This document shows, piece by piece, positions 44,205 to 55,790 of a stretch of DNA of 62,000 bases. The DNA is from Cryptomeria japonica (taxonomy: Eukaryota; Streptophyta; Pinopsida; Cupressales; Cupressaceae): assembly GCF_030272615.1 (NCBI RefSeq), contig NC_081405.1, positions 606,117,677 through 606,179,676 on the forward strand, written 5' to 3'. Position 1 is the stretch's first letter, and every line of letters begins with the position of its first letter. The position numbers and the translations under genes are program-made. The notes below the pieces were generated by a model. The model worked only from the letters and a program-made list of their open reading frames with translations, did no database searches and was not told the origin of the DNA.

Positions 44205-44649
44205 ATGATCAATGGTTTCCTTCGATGTTTGGATTGAGATACTTCATTTGAAAAACTCAAGCTTACTTTATCAAGTAAAGGTTTAGATTCGCCCCCACGA
44301 TAAAGTGTATCAAATGATATGGATAAAGTCTCCCGATATGGAAACTTGATTTGACAACTTAAGGTTTAAACTCAATATTTTGTTTGTTTGATAGAATCCA
44401 TTTAGATGGCAGACCTTTTGATCAATGTGATGGTACTACCTGATTTTGGTTGGATGAAGTCTTACCTCTATCTAGTTGAAGATTCGAAAAACTTGTTCTA
44501 AGAACGCCTTGTTGATTTGGAATTGTTTTCTCTAATAATTGGATTCAGATTCTGACTATTGAGTTTGACAGAAGACCTAAAAGGGTACTCAAGACTATTG
44601 ATGAAAATTTCCTTAAAGACCTGATTTTCTCTCTGTTTTTCTTGGCTTT

Positions 44650-45020
44650 TACCATGCGCTAAAATAGAGACAAGATGTGCTAATGAATGTTCCAGATGCG
44701 CCACAGAAGGCTCTCTATGCACTAAGTTGCCTCTCCTATGCACTGACTCGGAATTTTTGAAAATAACTGCTCTAGATGGGTTATGCGCTAATATGTCTTG
44801 ACTATGTGCTTTTGTTTGGACTGAAAGCGCTATGATATGTCTTGAATGTGCTACGCTGATGTCTAAATGCGCTAGACTGATGTTGACAAGCGCTACTGGA
44901 TATTTCACCAGTATGATACTGGTTATGCACTATTTTGAATGATAAAAGCATTGAGATTCGGCTTGTATGTGCTAGAGAATGTTCCAAATGCGCTAGGAAG
45001 TTGCTCCTATGCACTAAACT
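44650..45020. repeat. array of ATGCGCTA octamers, first cluster
   Basis: ATGCGCTA and its derivatives ATGCACTA, ATGTGCTA and AAGCGCTA occur about fifteen times in 370 bp, on average every 25 bp. Spacers are otherwise not conserved. The derivatives are exactly the CA and TG products expected from deamination of the central CG. A second cluster is at 46978-47205. The minus frame at 44908-44498 with its repeated LAH residues is a by-product. Confidence 0.8.
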
Positions 45021-46977
45021 GCCATGATTTCTCTATTTTTGCTGTTTTTTGAATTTTAAACTTGTTATTTTGATGGATGATTATATTTTGGATATTCAAG
45101 CTTACTAAGTCAAATAGATAAACTCGTGATCACTTGGTTTGATATTCCTCTCATGTTGGATGAAATTATTTCCTAAAGATAGTTGAAATGTTGATAACCA
45201 TATCAAAAGATGCTTTGTTGGATTTGGAAATCTTCTCCACTTTATGGTTTTTCCTTGTTTGAATTGACTTTTGAGTTTGATTGTTGGATACTTTGCAAGA
45301 TATTTTAACATTTGTGACAAGAATACATAGCACACATGAAGACAATGGTCATCCTAATGCTAAACATTGAGTGTATGTTCTTTTGAGGATGTGTTCAAAT
45401 CCCTGATGTTATCACTGGTTTGATTTACAACAAAAGACACATCAGATAGACTCTTTATTCAAAGGTCATTGACAATATCATAGCCCACTAGTCTCGATAC
45501 TCCGTCAGCTCAAATAGCCTTGTCACCCCTTAGGGGGCACCCATTTTTTTGCCTTTTGCCAGAAATTAACCCAAAGTGAATCACTTCACAATTGAGTAGT
45601 TATCTTGGGAGATATATGGTGAGTAATCTTGGGGGCGGATTCTTCCCCACCCTTGCACTATGATATTGCCAATGTCTGGATACTGACTTAGCTAAAAGCT
45701 TCTAATGCTAAGGTTCGTAATCAAGCTTCCTGTTTAGCCGTTAGTGATAAACTCCCTCAGGAGGCTTCCCAACCTTTAGAACAAAGGCTTTACGTATCAT
45801 AAAGATACTAGGGGAAGGCTAATTGCTACACGCAACCGTTGAAAATGACTTTCGTCACTTTCCACTTTTGATTATAGTGGGTTGGAGCACTTGGCATCAA
45901 AGTCATTCCCCACTTAGGTCATTCCATTCGCACCGATAAAAGAATGGCTTTAAGAGTTTTTCAACCCCTCGGGAAGGCAGGCCTGCTAAACGATTTAATG
46001 CTTGAAATACAAAAGCGTAAGAGTGGTTTGGCTTTTTGATCACCTAGTTAAGGGGAGAGCATATACCTTCCACTTTCAAGACAAGGCAAATAAAGTTATT
46101 TTTAGCCTTCAAAATAATGATTTGCTAACTTCTATTTGGAGATTTTTCTCCAAAAAGCATGATGTTCTTTTTAACCTTTCATAGCAAAGTGTGTATTTTC
46201 AAAACTTTTGTAAAACAAGCCTGGTCAACAAAGTAAATCGTGATATTTGGTCAACAAAATTAAAGTTGATAGGGGAAAACTTTCCCTCTTTGACTTGCAC
46301 AAAATAAAATGAGGTTCTTTTACTTTGCAATGAATTGAAATTGATTCTTTTAGGCACCAAAGGAAGGTGAAGTTTGTTTTAACCTTGCTGAAAGTAAATT
46401 TTCTTGTTCCTTTTAGAGCCCCAACTGAAATGTTTTTCCTAACTTGCAGGAATGAAAGGTTTGGTTTGTTGTTCTTTTTACCATGCAATAAGGAAAAGAT
46501 GAAGTTTTATTTTAAAACACCAAAAAGGAAGGCATGAAGTTCATTTCATGCATCCAAATGAAATGATGAGGTTTATTTTAACTTTTCCAAAAAGGGAGAG
46601 TGGATTCTTTTTAACCAACTTTTGTTGAAAGAAAGTAAAAAAAGAAACTTAAAGCCTCTAAACCAACTCCTTCCCTTGCACAAAAAAGATTAGAACCCGC
46701 ACACAATCAGTGATAAAATGTTAGTGTAGGCTTACACAAGCCTAAATTTTGATCTTGGTTACAAATTTTACAATCCTAATCTTGAAATGCCCTGAAATTT
46801 GACTAAGTCTAAAATTTGGAGGATCTTGCAAAAACTAGATTTTGCATTATAACTCCTAGAGGTCTGAACCTCTCTCAAACATCTTGACAATATATATGGA
46901 ATAAAACTTAATATATATTCTGCCTCCCACAATCCTAATTTCTGAGTTTGCTACAAAATTTTTCCTCTACCAACTCT

Positions 46978-47205
46978 ATGCGCTAAAGTATGGAACAAAT
47001 GCGCTAAGAAATGATGTCTATGCACTAAGAAAAAGCACCTATGCACTATTATGTGGCTCAAATGTGCTAAAATAGTGCTCCTATGCGTTTGAAAAGCAAA
47101 AAAGGGTATCCGCCAGAAAGTTTGCAAGATGCGCTAAAGAATGGCCTATAAGCACTAAACAATGCCATGGATGCGCTAAAGTTTAGCACATACGCACTAC
47201 AGAAA
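46978..47205. repeat. array of ATGCGCTA octamers, second cluster
   Basis: About ten ATGCGCTA/ATGCACTA/ATGTGCTA units in 230 bp, just downstream (in element sense) of the primer site of D. It is the same motif as at 44650-45020. Confidence 0.8.
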
Positions 47206-47284
47206 GTTTTGGATATGATATTCTGGTATTTTGGCGTGATTTTTGTCTCCTACCTACATGAAAAATGATGTTATTTTTGGGGAC

Positions 47285-47305
47285 GTGCCCCACGATGGGC
47301 ACCAG
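47285..47305 (-). other. primer binding site of element D
   Basis: The minus strand reads TGGTGCCCATCGTGGGGCAC a few bases after the LTR end ATACA. It resembles the TGGCGCC...-type sites used by Tat/Ogre/Athila gypsy elements rather than the initiator-Met type. The tRNA identity is not certain. Confidence 0.55.
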
Positions 47306-47308
47306 AAA

Positions 47309-48142
47309 TGTATACTAGAAATGTGGTGTCAACCTGTAGGAGGAGAAAAAATTCAAACACACACATGAAACATTGCATTAGAGGTTAGAAATACAAACAA
47401 AACAAAGTTAGATGAATCTAAACTCTTTAAATCATTCCATGTTCCTCTATCTCCAAGGATCTTCAAGATTCAAGGTGGCTCTCAGCTTGGAAGAGCACTT
47501 GATTATTTAAGATGACAACCTAAAGAAGGAGATTTATGATTCTAAGATCTAACTAGAATGCAACCAAGATCCCAGTGATGAATTAGATATGAAACTAGAT
47601 GATGATAGGATGCAAGATATTGATATGAAGCTTAAACTAGTACATAAATGATACTAAGATGAAGCTAACATGATATGAGATTAACATGATATATCTAAGA
47701 TTAGAATGCTATCAAAATGATCTAAAATGCTATTCTATCAAAGAGAGATAATATGCTTAATGTTATGAGACTATAAGTTTGATGCACAAAGACTTGAATT
47801 TTTGAAGAAGGAATGGGCTCTATTTATAGGGAAAATAGGGCAATGGATGGTCAAGATTGGATAATCTTAACAAGGGCTAGGATTGAAAGTTACTCAATCC
47901 ATGTTTACAATTCTCACCAATGAAATGGTGACGATTGTCAACAAGAAGTTTCTTGAGAGGAAATGAAATAAGTATTAAATGCTTGAGAAGACCTCATGGT
48001 TACCTTAGGAGGTAAGGGTTAAGGTTAGATTAAAAAAACCCATTGGATAAAGCTCTTACCCAAAGGATAAACTCTTGTGCAAGGGTTAAAAGAATAACCA
48101 AGGGTAAAGCCATGAATACTTGATGAGACCCTTGGGTTAGAC
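47309..48142 (-). mobile_element. element D 5' LTR, truncated
   Basis: Begins TGTATACTAGAAATGTGG and matches the three pieces of the left LTR in series, with about 5% differences and a short duplication (GATATGAGATTAACAT). It stops abruptly after CCCTTGGGTTAG; the remaining 585 bp are missing and unrelated sequence follows. TATA box at 47819-47829. It preserves the empty sites of both insertions in the other LTR. Confidence 0.88.
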
Positions 48143-49009
48143 TTAGAGGAATCTTCCCACTAGAAAGGAAACACATATGAATCTCCACTATCTTGTGCAC
48201 TCTTTTCTACCACAATACTATGACTTGATACTCCCACCGGTTTCACAAAACTCTCCAAGAATAGAGCAGTGTCATAGCTAGTAGGAACAATCTCCCTGCA
48301 CAAATTTTATTCATTGGACTCCTTAGTATGAGACAAAGCCATCACTTTGGACTAGAAAATATTTGTTGCAATCTTAAACTGGGGAGAATCTTTCTCTACA
48401 TGACTGCATGTATTATCAATTCTACACCAATCACTCAATGTACATTCCACTAAATTTATCCTCGCTAGCTGATTATTCTCTCTAGGTGGAGTATTGTCTA
48501 GTGGTCATTCTACACCTCCATTATTTGGTTTAGTGTTCCAGGGCCTTGGGGGTCTGTTTGAATTAAAGCTTTATTGTGAATTGAAGTTACCTCAAGTGGT
48601 CAGTATGTTTATTACTATAGCTTTGACTCCTCAGGTAGGACACTTCATAGTTAATTTTCTCAACATCTATGTGATCTCCTTTATTTCTTCCTTAGTACTG
48701 TCATTTTCTTATTCATTAGACTCAGGGGTTTGCGAGAAAAAAAAACCTCCATTTGTGGGAAATTTTGTAATGGTTGGTCCAGGGCTTAAAACTGTAGCTT
48801 TGCTACTATCTGAAACCATTTGATTTTGAAATGTAGTTTGAGGAAGTGCAATAGGCCTATTACTCTATAGTGACATAATTGGTGTTGCAGGGTTTCTCAT
48901 AGGTTGTATCATCCAATTGTTTAATCCAGTGGTTGGGTCATATCCAATTTGCCTCATTTCTTTATTTACACTTATGGCTTCAACATAAGCTTCAGACAAA
49001 TTTTCTACT
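48143..49009 (-). pseudogene. gag: element E gag, 3' part
   Basis: Minus-strand continuation of the gag at 55248-55790, split by the chromovirus insertion at 49010. It reads NLSEAYVEAISVNKEMRQIG, WMIQPMRNPATPIMSL, then a low-complexity tail with TAG and TAA stops at likely Gln codons (48862, and others near 48712, 48671). Farther left, ENNQLARINLVECTLSDWC suggests remnants of the downstream region. No pol follows because the element is cut at 48142/48143. Frames on the + strand here (48494-48823) are shadows. Confidence 0.6.
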
Positions 49010-49774
49010 TGATGCAGGAGCATCCGCGATTCTTGGCAATCTTGCATCAACCAAAAATATTTCCTGTCTATTTTGTTTTCTATTCTACAATTTCAGCATT
49101 TCATTCTACATTTTTTGACATTGGCTCATCGGATCTTGAGGACTTGATCATCTACCGTATTCCCAAACCGGAGAGCATTTGGATCATTTTTCAGCAAGTT
49201 ATTGCTACAAGTTTCTGAGATAGTTTTCTGGTACTGGTTGCCTGGACATATTTGCATTAGTAATCTACTGGATCCCTTCTATAGCTTGTGGATTCTTGTG
49301 CATTGATTCCAATGTTCCTTGGCATCTGGCCAACCTTCCCTTTGATCTACACTTCATCCTTTGCATTTTTTGGAGGAATTTCTTTGGTGGAGGCCGACCT
49401 TGTTGTTTTTACATGTTAGGTCTTATTCTTTAGCATTTGATCAACTTTTGGGCTGACCAGATCCCCTTCGATCATATAAATTATTGTAATTGAGAATTAG
49501 AATGAAGATCAGAGAAAATATAGAACAGAGAAGCTAGATCTTAAGATTAGAGGTCCCAGTTGTGACCTATTCTATAATTGAGCATGTTTTAGTAGGCCCT
49601 TGAGCTAGTTTCTGTAACCTGGATGTTACTGGTTGATTGTAATAATTTTTCATAATATAATTCATTAAGTTCTACATTGCCTCCATCATGTCCTTGTGTT
49701 TTCATTGTGTTTACTCTTTCTGACCAGTCTGGATTGATCTCTTTGAAGGTCCCTCCTAGCCGATGATTGCACCA
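49010..49774 (+). repeat. 5' LTR of chromovirus 2
   Basis: 765 bp, starting TGATGCAGGAGCATCCGCG and ending GATTGCACCA. Pairs with 54460-55242. Confidence 0.9.
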
Positions 49775-49776
49775 AG

Positions 49777-49791
49777 TGGTATAAGAGCGAG
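49777..49791 (+). other. primer binding site of chromovirus 2
   Basis: TGGTATAAGAGCGAG lies two bases after the LTR. It is of the initiator-Met type (TGGTATCAGAGC) with a C-to-A difference. Confidence 0.75.
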
Positions 49792-49940
49792 CTTTCATTC
49801 CAGAGATTGCATTGTCCTAAGAATTTTGTTTTAGGGTGGCAGACTATGGATCTGACTTGTTGCTGCAGAGGACTGACATGAAGATGGTGTGAAGAGGAAA
49901 TAGGAATGGTGGAACATGTGGGAAAGCAAACCCTGTTGTG

Positions 49941-50960
49941 ATGGAAATGTTGCAAGTAATTGCAACCCGGTTGGAAGTTGTTGAGACAGTGTAGAGAAGA
50001 GGCTGACATATTGAAGATGTGAGTGAAGATGAAGGAGAAGAAGCCCCCACAGAATAAGTAAACCCACCGGCAATTGATCAAGATGAAGAAAGGTTTATGA
50101 GGGTTTTGAGTAGGGCGAATACTAAACCTCATTTTACCCCATGGAAATATGATGGAAAGTTGGATTCAGCTAAATTGATGGATTGGATCTTGGAGATGGA
50201 GAAATATTTTGATTTTGAGAACACTACAAAGGAAAGGAAGGTGAAGTATGCCTATACTCAGTTGAAAGGTCATGCATCTCTTTGGTTGGAGCATTTTCAG
50301 GTTGATAGACAAAGAAGAGGTAAAGAGAAGATCAAAAAATGGGATTGGATGGTTGCTAAGTTAAAATCAAATTTTATGCCAGTTGATTATCAAGTGAATC
50401 TATTTTGAAAGTTGCAGAATTTGAAGCAGAAGGAATCTAGTGTGAAGGAGTACACCGAAGCATTTTACAAGTTGAATATCAGATCCAGACACGTTGATGA
50501 TGAGGTTGAACAAGTTGTAAGATATTTGGATGGATTATAGATGTCTATACAAGATGAACTCAATTTGATCAAATTGCAAAGTGTTGAAGAAGCTTACTAG
50601 TATGCCTTGAAAGCAAAAGAGAAGCTGAAAAAAAGACATGAGCAGAGACATAGAGGTAGAGGTGGAAGGTTTTCTAGAGGAAGATTTCAAGGAGGAAGAG
50701 GATATACTAGAGGAAGAGGAACCTGTACGGATTAGAAAAAGGATAAAGAAGTAAGAAAAGAAGGCAATTCATACTGAAAGGATGATAGAAATTTCTACTG
50801 AAGAAGAGAACCTGATGGTTATCGGAATGAGAATTTTGGATAAGATTACATAAGACAAGACAAGAGAGTGTTTAGAGGAACTTACTTTAAGTGTGGAGGA
50901 GAAGGAAATCATTCTTTCAAGTGTAAGAAGGCAAAGAATGTTGGGAGAATAGCAGTGGTG
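49941..50960 (+). pseudogene. gag: gag of chromovirus 2
   Basis: An open frame can be followed from at least ATG 49941 (a more upstream start is possible) through an acidic leader with TAG, TGA and TAA. The gag core follows: FTPWKYDGKLDSAKLMDWIL, YAYTQLKGHASLWLEHFQ and a helical region to 50630. Next come an Arg/Gly-rich stretch (RGRGGRFSRGRFQGGRG) and a damaged zinc knuckle (YFKCGGEGNHSFKC, first Cys replaced by Tyr). Stops include TGA 50406 and TAGs near 50538 and 50598; all lie in one frame with pol. Gag would form the particle and bind element RNA. Confidence 0.85.
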
Positions 50961-51770
50961 GAAGAAAGACCCACTAGATATGGTAATAAACCAGAAGATG
51001 GAGAACTGTTGATTATGAGGAGAGATTTGTGTCATATTGGAGGAGATGAAGAGCCCTTGTATAGGATAAATTTGTTCAAGACTAGATGTAAGGTATCTGG
51101 TAAGTACTATAAAGTTGTTATTGATAGTGGTAGTTCGGATAATCTTTTTTCCGAAGAGATGGTGAATAAGTTGAATTTGAAAAGATTGAAACACCCTAAG
51201 CCTTATCGGATAGCATGGATTTAGGATGAATATAAGTTGTTGGTAAGTGAGAAATGTTTGATGAAATTGAAAATTGGGAATTATCATGATGAAGTCTTGT
51301 GTGATATTATGCCTATGGATATTTGTCACATTTTGTTGGGTAGACCTTTATAGTTTGATAGATATACAATACATGATGGGAGAAAGAATACATACACTAT
51401 TGTGGCCAATGAGATGAAGCAAACCTTGTTTCCCTTGGAGGAGCCTTTGAAGAGTGAAGTCTGTATGAATGCTAGAATCTGTTTGGTGGATGGAAGGAAA
51501 TTCCTAGATGGAATGAGACATGAGAATGTGTGTTTTGCTTTAGTTCCTAAGAAGACTAAGAATTAAGAGCATGAAGAAGAACAAATGGAAGAGATAAAAC
51601 AATTATTGTCAGAGTATGAAGACATCATTTTCGATAATGTGTCTGATGGACTACCACTTGTGAGAAGTATCAATCATTACATGGACCTTATTCTCAGAGC
51701 CAGTTTGCCTAACAAAGGTGCATACTGTATGACAATGATAGAGAATGAAGAGTTGAATAGACAAGTGTAG
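50961..51770 (+). pseudogene. pol: protease region of chromovirus 2 pol
   Basis: In frame with gag. The catalytic DSGSSDNLFSEEMV block (about 51121-51165) keeps D-S-G, unlike chromovirus 1. DICHILLGRPL marks the end of the fold. TAGs near 51222 and 51350, TAA near 51564 and TAG at 51768 replace likely Gln codons. The linker to RT includes EEIKQLLSEYEDIIFD, the usual lead-in of gypsy RT. The upstream part is tied to the RT frame (51777) without a shift. Confidence 0.82.
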
Positions 51771-53120
51771 GAATTATTGAAGAAAGGTTTGATCAAAGAA
51801 ATTTTGAGTCCTTGTGCAGTACCGATAGTATTAAAACCTAAGAAGAATGGAGAATGGAGGATGTGTACTGATTTTAGAGCAATAAACAAGATCATAGTGA
51901 AATACAAGTTTCCTTTTCCTAGGATGGATGAAATAATGGACTATTTGAGTACAACCAAATACTTCACAAAGATATACTTGAAGAGTGGATATTATCATAT
52001 CAGGATTAGAGAAGGAGATGAGTGGAAGACAACATTTAATACAAATAAAGGACTGCATGAATGGTTGGTGATGCCTTTTGGGTTAACTAATGGACCGAGT
52101 ACTTTCATGAGGTTGATGAATTAGGTATTAAAGAAATTATTGGGAAGGTTTTTTTATTGTACATTTGGATGACATTCTGATTTTCAGTAAGACAAAAGAG
52201 GAGCATTTGTTGCATTTAAGATAAGTTTTGTAGAGGTTGAGAGAATAAAAGTTGCTAATAAATTTTAAGAAGTGTAATTTCATGAAGGAAGAGTTAGTCT
52301 ATTTGGGATTTGTGATATCTAAGAATGGTTTGAAGATAGACCCTAAGAAATTAAAAGCAATTGTTGAATGTCCCACACAAGAAAGCATTGGAGAGGTAAG
52401 ACCATTTCATGGATTGGCTAGTTTCTACCAGAAGTTGATCATTAATTTTAGTTCAGTTTGTAACCCTATGACCAAAACAATGAGGGGAGATAGTAAGGAG
52501 TTCAAGTGGACCACCAGAGAAAACAAAAGTTTTGAACTGTTGAAGCAGAAAGTGACTGAGCAACCTGCGTTAGCTTTACCAAATTTCAACAAAGTATTTC
52601 AAGTAGATTGTGATGCAAGTGGAACTGCAATTGGAGTCGTATTGAGTCAGGAAGGGAGAGAGGTAGCTTATTTAAGTGAGAAATTGAATGATGCCTAGAG
52701 AAGATATTCAATGTATGATTAGGAATTAAATGCCATAGTTCAAGCCTTGAATAAGTGGAGACATTACTTGTTGCCTAAAGTGTTTGTGTTGTGTATTGAT
52801 CATCAAGCATTGTAGTATTTGAACAGTCAGAGTAAGTTAAATCAAAGACATATGATATGGGTGGAATTTTTGCAGAGTTACACCTTTGTGTTGAAGAATA
52901 GAAGTGGGAAATCTAACAAAGTTTCTGATGCATTGATTAGAAGAAGGAATTTGTTGATAGAGATGAGAGTGAAAGTATTAGGATTTGAGGAGTTAAAGAC
53001 CTTGTATGATGATGACCCATATTTTGGAGAAGCTTGGAGAGCATGTAGAGAACCAGTTATGGTAGACATAAACAAGTGGTTGGATTACTTCATTCAGGAT
53101 AGGATATTATTCAGAGGATT
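51771..53120 (+). pseudogene. pol: reverse transcriptase and RNase H of chromovirus 2
   Basis: RT shows [34 protein letters not shown] and [17 protein letters not shown]7 homopolymer at about 52149-52155 adds one base and shifts the frame just before the active site, which then reads VHLDDILIFS: the Tyr of YLDD is His. Downstream YLGFVISKNGLKIDPKK and HGLASFYQKLI close the RT. RNase H shows VDCDASGTAIGVVLSQEGRE (52607-52665), LNKWRHYLLPK and LCIDHQAL, with TAG and TAA stops. The tether reads SNKVSDALIRR. Confidence 0.87.
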
Positions 53121-54055
53121 TTAGCTGTGCATACCTAAGAGTTCTATGAGGGAGAATCTAATAAAGGAGACACATAATGGAGGATTAGCCAGACACTTTG
53201 GTGTTGAGAAAATAGTAGCATTAGTGAGTGATCATTAATTTTGGCCCCAGATTCATAAGGATGTTAGGAAATATGTGCAAAGTTGTAGATTTTGTCAATT
53301 TGCAAAAGGTAGTAGTTAGAATGTGGGATTGTATAAGCCTTTGATAGTACCAAAGAGACCTTGGGAGGATATAAACAAGGATTTCATACTTGGATTGCCT
53401 AAAACACAGAGAGGGAATGATTCTATATTTTTGGTAGTGGATAGATTCTTGAAGATGGTTCATTTCATACCTTGTAAGAAGACATCAGATGCAATGCATA
53501 TAGCTCACCCATTTTTCAAGGAAGTGGTGAGATTTCAAGGATTGCCTAAGAGCATAGTTTCAGACAGAGATCCCAAGTTTATTAGTTATTTTTGGAGAAC
53601 ACTTTGGAAAGAAGATGAAGATAGATTTGAATTTTAGTTCTACTTTTCACCCACAGACTGATGGATAGACATAAGTAGTTAACCAAAGCTTGGGAAATTT
53701 GTTAGGCCACTTAGTTGGAGACAAAACTAGAAGTTGGGATTTGATTCTTGCACAAGCAGAGTTTGCCTACAATAATTTAGTAAACAAGATTACTAGGACA
53801 CATTTTGAGATTGTTACTGGAGCACACTCTAGAGGTATATCAGAACTAAGAGATATCGACAGTGAAGATCGAAGAAGTTCAGAAGCAGAAGAATTTACAG
53901 ATCATATAAAGGACTTACATATTCAAGTTAAGCAACATTCAAAGGACATGAACAACAAGTATAAGGAGAAAGTAGATGAGAAGAGAATGCATAAGGAATT
54001 TGAAGTTGGCGATGAAGTGATAGTGTATCTCAAAAAATAAATATTCCCAGTTGGA
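53121..54055 (+). pseudogene. pol: integrase of chromovirus 2
   Basis: HHCC region: ARHFGVEKIVALVSDH and CRFCQFAKGSS (53188-53315). The core has [20 protein letters not shown] with Asp, [15 protein letters not shown], and [15 protein letters not shown] with the second Asp. A small frameshift near 53605-53620 separates it from FHPQTDG and VVNQSLGNL. The C-terminal part (53690-54040) has a helical RMHKEFEVGDEVIVYLKK segment. TAG and TAA stops replace Gln in QTDGQTQ-like context (about 53660-53672). Confidence 0.85.
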
Positions 54056-54455
54056 ACCTATAACAAGTTGCAGATAAGGAAGTTTGGACCTTGCAAGATT
54101 TTGAGAAAGTTCAGTTCTAGAAATGCATATGAAGTGGAGTTACCAGATAGTCTGAGTATTTCATCTTTATTTAACATTACAGATCTACATCAGTATCATG
54201 AACCAGAATTTAGTGAGGACAGTATTGCAGAATTGGATAAACAGTTGCCCTGGAAGGAAATAGATCAGATTGAAGACATTTTGGATATGAGGATTGGGCG
54301 TAGTACCCAGAATAGTCAATATAAGAGTATCGAGTAAAGTGGAAGGACATATCAGTTGAAGATTCATCTTGGATTTCTCAGGAAGAGGTAGACCGCCTTG
54401 GTTTTCCTTTGACCCCAACAAAGTGAGAGACTCACTTTTTTTCAACAAACTCAGA
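54056..54455 (+). pseudogene. chromodomain-bearing C terminus of chromovirus 2
   Basis: RKFGPCKILRKFSSRNAYEV and SLFNITDLHQYHEPE are the usual end of the integrase C-terminal domain. After a frame change near 54330 a chromodomain reads YRVKWKDISVEDSSWISQEE (about 54325-54385), preceded by IEDILDMRIGRSTQ. Chromodomains of this type steer integration to chromatin. TGA follows LTPTK at about 54422. Confidence 0.8.
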
Positions 54456-54459
54456 TGTC

Positions 54460-55242
54460 TGATGTAGGAGCATCCCCAATTATTGGCAATCTTGCATCAA
54501 CCAAAAATATTTCCTTTATGTTTTTCTTTCTGTTCTATAGTTTCAACATTTCATTCTGCATTTTCTAGCTTTGGCTCACTGCATCTTGAGGAGTTGGATT
54601 TTTCTTGAGGACTTGATCATCTACCTTATTCCCAAACCACAGAGCATTTGGATCACTTTTCGGCAAGTTATCGCTACTAGTTTTTGAGATAGTTTTTTGG
54701 TACCGGTTGCCTGGACCTATTTGCATTAGTAATCTACCAGATCCCTTCCGTAGCTTGCGAAGCCCTGAGTGTCGATTCTGATGTTCCTTGGCATGTGGCC
54801 GACCTTCCCTTTGATCTACACTTCATCCTTTGGATTTTTCAGAGGAATTTCTTTGGCAAAGGCTGACCTTATTGTTTTTACACGTTAGGTCTTGTTCTTC
54901 GGCATTTGATCCCTTTTTGGGCTGGCCGGATCCCCTTGGATTCTATAAATCATTGTAATTGAGCATTAGAATGAAGATCAGAGAAAATATAGAACATAGA
55001 AGCTAGATCTTAAGATTTGAGGTCCTGATTGTGACATGTTCTATGATTGAGCATGTTTTAGTGGGCCAGTGAGCCAATTTCTATAACCCAGATGTTACCG
55101 ATTGATTGTAATCAGTTTTGATGATATAATTCATTCTTTTCTACATTGCCTCCATCATAAACTTGTGTTTTTATTGTGTTTACTCTTGCTGACCTATCCA
55201 AATTGATCTCTTTGAGGTCCCTCCTAACCAGTGACTGCACCA
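54460..55242 (+). repeat. 3' LTR of chromovirus 2
   Basis: 783 bp, starting TGATGTAGGAGCATCCCC and ending GACTGCACCA, followed by the duplicated CTACT. No strong purine tract is seen directly before it (GTGAGAGA lies about 35 bp upstream). Confidence 0.9.
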
Positions 55243-55247
55243 CTACT

Positions 55248-55790
55248 ATAGATTTTTTCCTTGTTATGAACATCAAGGTTAAAGGATCTAAGGTTGCATA
55301 ATACACTGATACTATGGTTGGTTCTACTAAAGTATATGGAGCCTCAAGTTTTGAATAAGCTCTATGAAATCAATCATTAAAATAACTAATAGGCTCATAC
55401 TTTTCTTGACAAATTAACACAAACTGGTGATACAAGGTTGCAGGATCTATAAGAGCTTTGAATCTTGAAAGAAATCATTCTCTAACAGATCCCAGATGTT
55501 ATTGACCCTATAGGAAAGTTGATATACCAGATGTATGCCTCATAACTTAAGGTATATGGAAACAATTTACAAATTTCATCTTCATGTTGAATTATTTCTC
55601 TCCCACACATATCTTTAAAGATATGTCCGATTGGATTGTTATGACTTTGAGGTAGGATTGTGTTATAAGATACGAGAATAGGTCCAACTGAATTATCTCT
55701 AGGCCTCCTATAGCTCCTTTGATCAAGAAACTCTACAAATTGAAAACCAGGATCACAAGACCTAGACCTAGTTACTCTCCTATACTCCAT
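55248..55790 (-). pseudogene. gag: element E gag, 5' part
   Basis: From ATG 55790 the minus frame reads EYRRVTRSRSCDPGFQFVEF, then GHIFKDMCGREI and YEAYIWYINFPIGS, the helical core of a plant LTR-element gag. A frameshift near 55480 follows; the next part includes KALIDPATLYHQF-like and EKYEPISYF-like wording, then EAPYTLVEPTIVSVYYATLD up to the chromovirus 2 insertion. The protein resumes at 49009 with NLSEAYVEAIS. Lineage is uncertain: I see no zinc knuckle or pol for this element in the window. Confidence 0.7.

Larger units (their letters stand above)
39550..47308 (-). mobile_element. internal region of element D, large and non-autonomous
   Basis: About 7.8 kb between polypurine tract and primer site with no pol domain on either strand. 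It holds several tandem arrays (39661, 39950, 42090, 43575, 44650, 46978), a T-rich tract (41760-41950) and one modest minus-strand ORF (44204-43476). Long LTR-bounded elements with large noncoding interiors and intact priming sites are known as LARD-type derivatives; this fits, with Tat-like affinities from its relation to element C. Long stretches without anything I can name: 40280-41400, 42640-43470 and 45020-46970. Confidence 0.6.
49010..55242 (+). mobile_element. Ty3/gypsy chromovirus 2, complete but dead (6.2 kb)
   Basis: LTRs 49010-49774 and 54460-55242, both starting TGATGYAGGAGCATCC and ending TGCACCA. The target-site duplication CTACT is at 49005-49009 and 55243-55247. Internal order is gag, protease, RT, RNase H, integrase, chromodomain. 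RT wording ([36 protein letters not shown]) matches chromoviruses of the CRM/Galadriel/Reina side of the tree rather than the Tekay type of chromovirus 1. It interrupts the gag of element E. Confidence 0.92.

Noticed and set aside
44498-44908. 136-codon - strand frame with repeated LAH residues
   Set aside because: By-product of the ATGCGCTA octamer array; no domain.
46225-46488. 87-codon - strand frame
   Set aside because: Lys/Phe/Ser-rich frame over weakly repetitive leader sequence of element D; no motif.
50769-51329. 186-codon - strand frame
   Set aside because: Antisense of the chromovirus 2 gag-protease region, which has clear motifs on the + strand.
55112-55306. 64-codon - strand frame ending in gag-like residues
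   Set aside because: Chimera across the chromovirus 2 insertion border: the first half is element E gag, the rest is LTR sequence.
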